DNA from: Ptychodera flava
Taxonomy: Eukaryota > Hemichordata > Enteropneusta > Ptychoderidae
Length of the DNA: 64,000 nucleotides
Direction of reading: 5' to 3'
NCBI RefSeq assembly: GCF_041260155.1
Contig: NC_091945.1
Span: 29,552,796 to 29,616,795, forward strand
Below are positions 53,080 to 64,000 of this stretch, one piece after another; position 1 is the stretch's first letter, and each line of letters opens with the position of its first letter. Position numbers and translations under genes: made by a program. The notes beneath the pieces were generated by a model that searched no databases, was not told the origin of the DNA, and saw only the letters and a list, made by a program, of their open reading frames with translations.

Positions 53080-53085
53080 TTTATT
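53080..53085 (-). promoter_or_regulatory. Polyadenylation signal AATAAA of the calmodulin-like gene
   Basis: AATAAA on the minus strand, about 267 bases past the stop at 53352. This is a plausible 3' UTR length. Confidence 0.5.
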
Positions 53086-53351
53086 CACATATTCAGAAGA
53101 TGCAACATCTCAGTCAACTTTGAACATTCGAAATTTCGCAGTTCAATGACGTGACAAAACTCTCTCAATGTTTGAAAAAAATGCAATTGGCATGAGTGTA
53201 TATTGGTGCCGTATAGAGATATATCAGTTGAAACAAAATAGTTGTACTTCCCGAACCAACATTAGCATAATTATTCATAAACCTCCCATGTATAAAAGTA
53301 TCAAGTCTGTTCTCTTCATCGCCATAGGACACTGAGATGCTCATCACAATT

Positions 53352-54588
53352 CTACTTCCTTACGTTCGACATCATTTTGGCGAATTCTGGGGAGCAAAGA
53401 AGAAATATTGTACAGTGTTTACAGAATAGAAGTAAAAATGCCATGGGCGTGGCAGAAAACAATTTAGGCCTACCCAGGCTCGTGAAATTTGATTGGAATG
53501 AACCAGGACATGTTTAAAGTGGATGTAGAACAATATGTGTACGCAGCGGTTTGTTTTTCAACAAATCTATGAGCCTGAACATTTAAAGATATTTACATCA
53601 GGCTAGTACTCTATATAAAAGGGGCGTTGTTGGGAGAGTATTTACTGAGAAATTGTAATACTTCCTTCATTTCATTGTATATCTTACTTGGCATCATAGC
53701 AATCGCCCTCTGTTTATAAATATGTACAACTCACATGGACGGTAAAAACACCTCAAGAAAAGTACATTTTGTTTCAAGGGGACAGGTTTCTCTGAATGTT
53801 TGGCTTGTAACTTTTGACAAAGGGTCAACACAACTGCCACGCATGAGTTTCAAACAACACATCCTGCAAACTGCCCTCTTCTGTAAACAGTGTAAAAGTG
53901 TATACATGCGTACAGATTGAGTGCGCTTCATTAGAAATGTTCGTCTTTTAGTTCTGTCTTTCTGAAGCAAATTATGTCTGTTTCATGATTACCATCCGGT
54001 ATAAACTTAAGACAACGAGTCTGCTAATCTCTTTGAAAACAACGAAAATGTCATTTTATATTTAATTCATTCCTTTGAAAAGTACTACCATTTTAGTAAC
54101 ATAGAGTAACCCATACCTTCGTATTGGATTTGTCCGTCTTTATCGATATCAGATCTTTTAATCATTTCGTCGATTTCTTCGTCCGTCATCTTCATACCGA
54201 GGTCAGCAATCACTTGACTCAACTCAGAGGCGCTGATGGAACCGGAGCCGTCTTTGTCGAATACATTGAAGACTTTGCGGTGCGCTTCGGCCTCACTGTC
54301 ACACATAAACAGTGCCACTCTGGTGAGAAACTCTGGAAATTCGACGGTTCCACTGCCTGTGCCAATGAAACACAAGGATCATTCTTGTTCAACTCCTTAA
54401 AATCATGTTGAAATGCCAGATTTTTCGATATGACAAGATTCTTCAGTAGTCAATATTTAGTTTTCTATCGGGTTTGAACTCACAACATGCGGCATCCCGT
54501 CACCTAGTGGAGAGGCCACAGAGAGAACCGCTCGGCTAAATCCCCACTCTTATATTAAGTGATTTTTAGGAGTAGGAGTAGAAGGAGA

Positions 54589-54648
<60 letters not shown>

Positions 54649-55931
54649 GTATGTCAGTATACAACGAGAATCTTTATAAGGCAATATTTCTTATCAAAGA
54701 TGACATTAAAGCCCTCTGAAAGTAATTAAGTGTTCAAATACAAGAGAATCTTAAGTTAAGTATGACAGCAATAGTTGACATAAAGGACGAAAGGTACATA
54801 AATGGGATGGAAAACCTTAAAGGGACAAAGTCGGCCATTTTTTCATAAATTTTGTTTGATAAGAGATACTATATACATTGTTGAAAGATAGTGAATAAAT
54901 GGTTGACCATGCATATATTCGACCCCGGTTTTACACAAATTAAATGAAACCATCGCGAAAATGAATTAACGTTCATGACCATTCATTCGTTTTCGCGATG
55001 GTTTCATGTATCGTGTCCAAAACTGGGGTCGAATATATGCATAGTCACCCATTTCTTCAGTATCTTTCAAAATGTCAAACAGTATAAATTGTATCTCACA
55101 TTAAACAAAATTCATGAAAAATGGCCGACTTCGTCCCTTTGATTTTGGTATAAATGATCAAATTAAGTCAAAAGCTTCATACGATTCTATAAAATTTAAT
55201 TGTAGTATATGTAGATTAAAGACGAGTTTGTTTCGCATTATCTATCTTATTCTTAAATGGCAGGGTTTGAAAGACTGACACCTATGATCAAATCGAAAGG
55301 TTAAATGACTCTTCAAAATTTAAGAACTTTTCCCTAACGAAATCGTTGTAGTGCTGTATAGTATTTAAAGAATATAATGCGTAAATATCACAAAGTTTGA
55401 TTTTGCCTGAGTGAAATTCAATTTTATTGAATTGCTAGAAAATTGAGAAATCAGAGGCTAGGAAATCGGGATATTTGCGTAAATCTTTCTTCCTAAAATC
55501 ACGACACCTTGTCATGCTGATGAAGCCAACGAACATTTTAATCTTGGGTCAATTGATTAAAATTGAATGAATCTTTGCAAAATCAGTGATTTTCAGCAAA
55601 ATACGCCGTGTGCAGCTAATGGCAATTATCAATTACAGTCTGATCACTCTATGACAAATTGATGTGTATGTATGAAATACGTCGGCGAACATTTCCCAAG
55701 GTTATCACATAAGATTGGTTATCAGAATCTCACCATCAGCATCCATTTTCTGAAGCGTTTCCTTAATTTGTTCTTCTGTCCGAATTTGACCCAATGACTT
55801 CACGAAGGCTGCCATTTCGTCAAGCGTGATTTTACCGTCCCCATCCTTGTCGTAGCGGGAGAATGCTTCCTTGATACCTGAAACAAAATATGTTTTAACA
55901 AACGTCATGATGTCACTAACATAGTTACATA

Positions 55932-56028
<97 letters not shown>

Positions 56029-57657
56029 CTCTCTCTTAATTGTACGTCTGTTAAGAAGAGGTTATTCCTTTCGAATTGAAATGGACTTTGAAGATTTATA
56101 ACCTAATTAAAATTTTATGTTATTACATGTTATATCGTTTCCAGGTGACTGGATGAAGATAGAAATATTTGGTTCTCATCTCAGAGGTGAAAACTGTCAC
56201 CCCGTTTTAACTTTCTCCCCACAAATATGGCGTTATTCATATTTAACTAGCCCTTATAATCATTATTCAGGATTTTACAATGGCTGCTAATTTGCCAAAG
56301 AGCCATAAAAATTAATAAATATATATTGGATTCGGAGCCTAGTGTTAATGAATTAGTGACGTTTCTTTTCTCGCTTCGTCTGCAGAGAACACGTAGCGAA
56401 ACACAATCTAAGAAAGCTGTTACAGTAGTAGTCATAGAGATCGACCATTGTTAAGACCTCAAACATGTCCCGGCGTTTTCCGTTGAACTTGATTTCCACG
56501 CAGTCTTATTAATCGTTTATTGATATCTTGATGTGAAGTGGAAGAACTTTATAGCGTCCTCAGCACTGATGAGTACTTTTGACAAATGCATTCACTTTTA
56601 TCAAGTTTTTAATTCCAATGCATTTTATCGTGAGAAACCAGTTACTTATGTCGAAAGAGTATGCGCTGTTGTATCTCGTTTGGCCAACTCAGATTAATTT
56701 GGTTTGCCTGTTTGGTTTTTTTCTGGATTTTTTTTGTTTTGTTTTGTTTTTTGTGTTTTTTTTTTTGTCATAAAGAGCATTTAAGTCAGTATCTCAGGAA
56801 TTCAGCAGAAGGAAGTATGACTTCAAAATCATCCCTTGAAGGGAAGGTATATTTTTGAAAAACTGCAGGCCCACCTTTGTTAGAATCTGTACCATAATGT
56901 AATCTGGCATTCTTATATCGAACTTAAAGTATTAGATAGCAGAGATTTATATGACTTAAAAATGTCTAATAACAACAAATGTGTCCCTTAATTTAGGGTA
57001 GCACACTTTTAAACGTTATCCCCCTTCTTCATTCTTTTCCAAGCCTTAATCTTGTAGTTTTATATCGAACTTGAAGAATTAAATCTCCATAAGACTGTAT
57101 CTTTTGGCTATTTTTCAGAACTTTTGTTTTGTGGTTTCCCTACACTTTCTGCATATGCTTCACCGGGACATATTTAAGGTCTCAATAGACCATCATCAGG
57201 AGAGGTGACAAAGTATGGGGGGAAAAGTTTGCAGCAATTATAATGCATGAATACTGCTATCTGGGTGTTACGTCGCGAAAAACATGTGTTGAATTCGGGG
57301 AGAATGAGTATGCAAACCATTCAACTTCCGCAAATATTTGTCGAGCCTTCGATTGAGGCAAAAGTTCTTGTTGGTATTTCCCGAATGAATACCCCATCCA
57401 CTCCACACAGTCATTTCTGAGTGTTATAGGAAGGGGACTCGATCCCAGGGATCGGGTTCGTTCTAGTACTTACGAGGATTAAGGAGGTGTCATAGCGTTT
57501 TGTTTTCCATTTAAATTGTAATCTTGTAAGTAAATTTCCTGGCACACAATCTGACGCCTCGCCTTTAAGTGGCGATAATCATACGCGATATGATATTGAC
57601 GTCAAATGGTATGTACTTACGTGCAACTTCTTCTTCGGACAGTTTATCAGCTTCAGC
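53352..57657 (-). CDS. Calmodulin-like protein with four EF-hands (first exon not found)
   Basis: Four phase-matched exons were found: 57621-57657, 55734-55877, 54117-54356, 53352-53386. They give 151 residues. An initial exon holding little more than ATG is expected upstream, as in calmodulin genes, and would give about 152 residues against 149 for calmodulin. The N terminus [18 protein letters not shown] aligns with the calmodulin start. The calcium loops are [36 protein letters not shown] and [12 protein letters not shown], all canonical at positions 1, 3, 5 and 12. It ends [10 protein letters not shown]. The second hand differs from calmodulin ([20 protein letters not shown] in the linker), so this is a calmodulin-like paralogue and not calmodulin itself. 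It is expected to be a cytosolic Ca2+ sensor; its target is unknown. Confidence 0.9.
54463..54549 (-). repeat. tRNA-derived SINE-like head with Pol III boxes
   Basis: On the minus strand, box A TAGCCGAGCGG (54528-54538) and box B GAGTTCAAACC (54471-54481) both match the Pol III consensus. Their spacing suits a Ser/Leu-type tRNA with a long variable arm. No proper anticodon arm or acceptor stem forms, so it is a tRNA relic or SINE head and not a working tRNA gene. It lies in an intron of the calmodulin-like gene, in the same orientation. Confidence 0.65.
54590..54641. repeat. (TA)n microsatellite
   Basis: A TA run of about 50 bases with a short CACA end, next to the tRNA-like sequence. Confidence 0.97.
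54821..55140. mobile_element. Full-length palindromic MITE (about 150 bp arms)
   Basis: 'agggacaaagtcggccattt' at the left and 'aaatggccgacttcgtccct' at the right begin arms that pair almost to the centre, including 'gcatatattcgacccc' / 'ggggtcgaatatatgc' and 'tgaaaccatcgcgaaaa' / 'ttttcgcgatggtttca'. The loop near 54970-54985 is short. The left flank is ttaa; the right flank ttga is imperfect. It is in an intron of the calmodulin-like gene. Confidence 0.85.
55141..55733. other. Intron of the calmodulin-like gene, nothing recognised
   Basis: It is AT-rich with no repeat structure or conserved motif that I can see. Confidence 0.5.
55937..56036. repeat. (CT)n microsatellite
   Basis: A CT run of 100 bases with one TT interruption. 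On the minus strand it is a GA tract just upstream of the exon 55734-55877 acceptor. Confidence 0.98.
56037..57620. other. Intron of the calmodulin-like gene, nothing recognised
   Basis: It contains a T-rich tract at 56720-56770. No further exon fits, because the flanking exons already join in phase. Confidence 0.5.
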
Positions 57658-57873
57658 CTACAAAATAATAAGAAGCAAATATTGTCAACGATCATGAGAT
57701 CTTTGTTGGGTGATAAAGGGGCAGTTTTTATTAGCTTTATCTCTATACAAATGGGTTGGCAGAGAACAGCTTTCAAAACAGAATCAGAGAGTAACATCAA
57801 GTTAATGTTTGTCAATGTCATCAAGTTGTAATACGAAAACACAAGCGATTTGGAACTGCCGCAGAGTACGAGC

Positions 57874-58026
57874 GGCACCATTTTACAAGTGGTATAGCCA
57901 CAAACTGATGATGTCAAATCACCATACACAATACACAGTGCCGTAATTAAAAGGCATCTGTGTTTTGTGTACGGCGATTTGACGTCATCAGTTTGTGGCT
58001 ATACCACTTGTAAAATGATGCCGTAC
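57874..58026. mobile_element. Foldback element, arms about 65 bp
   Basis: The arms 'ggcaccattttacaagtgg' ... 'ccatacacaatacacag' and 'ctgtgttttgtgtacggcg' ... 'ccacttgtaaaatgatgcc' are inverted around 'tgccgtaattaaaaggcat'. It lies about 220 bases upstream of the first found exon of the calmodulin-like gene, probably in its first intron. Confidence 0.82.
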
Positions 58027-58519
58027 GAGCTACCGAATGTGCAGAGTTACTACTCTTGCAATAACAATATCACTTTAGGTGACGACCGACTGAAACAGGG
58101 TGTGGCATTCTGAAAACAAAGGAAAGAAGGTATATTGTATATAGACATGCGCTCTGCAATATCCTGACATCACCAGCCAGACCATTATTCCTGGCTTGCC
58201 ACACCCATATCATCCAAAATTTGTCAAAAGTCACAAAGCGGAAGGCTTTCGCATATCTAAATTTTGACCATCATCGGGATCTTTTAAAACAGGACAAGGC
58301 GACACGGACAACTGCTCTGCACCACCTCCTCCTCGTCTTAGACAATTTTGTTCCTGCTATCTCCGCACTATTTGCAGGTGTATGAGTGGCTTGGCCGTGG
58401 GGCCTAGCCATGGTTCCGTATCCAATAAGGGAGCCTTCAGTAATTACAGGGAGTGTGCCGGAGGAATTCAGTACTCACCTATACTGTAAAATGTGACCTC
58501 TATCCTCATGTCTAAGGTG

Positions 58520-59480
58520 TCCCTCCCCTGTCCGACATTTTAAAACTGCTCTATTTAATGTATTTTTGAACGACCTGTACATGGCTTTGACGAAGGTGTC
58601 ATTATACAACTATGCTGATGATAACACGCTGTCAACTGTTGTAAGAGGTAATTGATAACCTAACACAATTCCACCAATGCCATCGGGTGGTTCCGTGTAA
58701 ACTGAATGGAAGCTAACCCAATCAAATTTCAAGCTATTGTGTTCAACGATTTTATGACGTAACTGCGCTGAACTTTGAAGGTAAAACATCATAATACATG
58801 ACCATGTGAAACTTCTGGGTGTCAATATCGATAGTAAACTAGATTTTCACTGCCACATCAGCATTTTATGCAAATAAGCTGGTACCCAGCTAAAGGTATT
58901 GCAGAGAATTCGTGGATTTCTTGATCAATCTTCTAGGTTAAAGATATTCAAATGCTTCATTCTATCACACTTCAATTATTGCTCGCTCGTGTGGAATTTT
59001 CGTGGAAGTGCCAATGTTGCAAAGATTGGGCGTATGCAATATAGGGCTTTGAAATTTGTCTACAACGATTTTACTTCAAGTTATAGTACCTAATTACAAA
59101 AGGCCGGTTTAGTGAAACTAGAATGTCAATGAAGAGCTCGATCATCACTGAAGTTTTTAAAATTATTAATAAATTGTCTCCTTGTTTTATGTGGGACTTG
59201 TTTAAACCCAAACATGTTAAGTATAATTTAAGAAACAAATAACAACTATGCATGAAAACTCAAGAACAACAAGATATGGACTACAGTCTTATCAAATCAT
59301 GGTACAAGGCTTTTGAACTCACTACCCCAACAAATGAAAATTGTACTGATTTACTTGATTTCAAAACTCAATAAGAACATCTCTGATATATAGTCAAATG
59401 CTCTTAGGGGTCGAATGATATAATTCGCTGACACCTTACAATGCCGTGGACGAGAAAAACGTCCGTATGAAAGAATAAAA
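58520..59480 (+). pseudogene. Non-LTR retrotransposon reverse transcriptase remnant (CR1/Jockey-like)
   Basis: The plus strand shows, in broken frames, FNVFLNDLYMALTK, the catalytic YADDNTLS (about 58610), LLGVNIDSKLDFHCHIS (about 58810), then one open run 58899-59093 with RIRGFLDQSSRLKIFKCFIL, FNYCSLVW and RALKFVYNDF. This order is that of the palm and thumb of CR1/Jockey-group LINEs. Stops and frame shifts occur between all blocks. The 5' part is missing. Decayed similarity continues to about 59400. Confidence 0.85.
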
Positions 59481-63542
<4,062 letters not shown>

Positions 63543-63599
63543 AGTCTACGTAACTGTGAATTCAGCGATTGGCTGCTGCAACTACATTGTTCTCTGCTA

Positions 63600-63839
63600 G
63601 TCGATAGGTCAGGCATTGAACTGGCCCGGTTTTAGACCCTCGGCCGTGCGACATGACTGTAAAGCCTGGGCCATCGTGAAATGATCGATGTGTCGTTGAG
63701 AACTCAGGCCATTTTCCGAGCATTTCTACTCAACAAAGGGCCAAATATTAATAATCATAAAGTTATTTTTTACACTCTTGCTATGTGTCGCAGGACCAAG
63801 GGTCTAAAACTAGGTCAGTTCGATGCCTGACCTATCGAC
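63600..63839. mobile_element. 240 bp element with about 54 bp terminal inverted repeats
   Basis: The left end 'gtcgataggtcaggcattga' (63600-63653) pairs with the right end 'tcgatgcctgacctatcgac' (63785-63839) and inward through 'ggttttagaccct' / 'agggtctaaaac'. The spacer is unique. No clear target duplication was seen. A non-autonomous MITE is inferred. Confidence 0.82.
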
Positions 63840-64000
63840 TTGCCACAGTGTAGTAGAAATTTTGGAAATCAACAAGCAGTAAAGAAGAAATTGTGAGTTA
63901 TTTGAAGGCCTGTACAGAAAGAATGCGTTAACATTGAACGGTCTTGTGGTGAAAACGAGCTCACAATGCTTGTGAAATCAACAATGAAATATGATATCTT

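Noticed and set aside
54463-54549. Functional tRNA-Ser or tRNA-Leu gene
   Set aside because: The Pol III boxes fit, but no seven-base anticodon loop and no acceptor stem can be formed.
58469-58505. Good minus-strand donor (ATAG|GTGAGTACTG) after an ATG, considered as first exon of the calmodulin-like gene
   Set aside because: It ends in phase one, but the next exon needs phase zero; joining would give a stop at once. The sequence also resembles a repeat at 62195.

Overview
This is an AT-rich, intron-rich animal nuclear sequence. It has long introns with GT-AG boundaries, many simple repeats and many transposon remnants. The gene families (TRPC channel, SSUH2, carbohydrate sulfotransferase, calmodulin-like protein) are metazoan. 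The repeats (hammerhead-bearing Penelope element, tandem-core elements ending in a CATA/CAGA microsatellite, many foldback elements) suggest a marine invertebrate. An invertebrate deuterostome such as a hemichordate or cephalochordate is my guess, but I cannot prove the species from the sequence. No prokaryotic features, CRISPR arrays or rRNA genes were seen.

Five protein-coding genes were rebuilt by hand from splice sites with matching phase. (1) A TRPC-type cation channel on the minus strand, 782-7565, runs from the start codon through S6; its C-terminal exons lie beyond the left edge or were not recognised, and a possible extra N-terminal exon sits at 9198-9392. (2) A two-exon double-hotdog thioesterase-like protein on the minus strand, 17167-21451, is complete at 283 residues. 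(3) A three-exon Golgi-type carbohydrate sulfotransferase on the minus strand, 28371-31270, is complete at 362 residues. (4) A ten-exon SSUH2-like cysteine-rich protein on the plus strand, 37517-49473, is complete at 429 residues and has a TATA box just upstream. (5) A calmodulin-like protein with four EF-hands on the minus strand, 53352-57657, lacks only its first exon. The genes look unrelated in function and there is no operon-like arrangement.

The rest is mostly repeats. A decayed Penelope-like retroelement (11393-13602) carries hammerhead ribozyme motifs in a pair of inverted terminal repeats. Three adjacent-type arrays (about 13.9-15.65, 18.44-18.97 and 19.0-20.63 kb) share a 145-146 bp core unit, a CATA/CAGA microsatellite and a common 3' end, like Helentron-derived 'pearl'/HINE elements. 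The SSUH2 intron 41705-47126 holds a 3.2 kb element with CACTGTAAA-type ends, which itself holds three foldback insertions. A TTAA-flanked MITE (50813-51728) has landed in a LINE remnant, and a second LINE remnant lies at 58.5-59.5 kb. At least ten separate palindromic or foldback elements are present, one of them a perfect 41 bp palindrome with a 9 bp target duplication.

Intergenic stretches of 22-28 kb, 31.3-37.4 kb and 59.5-63.4 kb contain no gene I can support.
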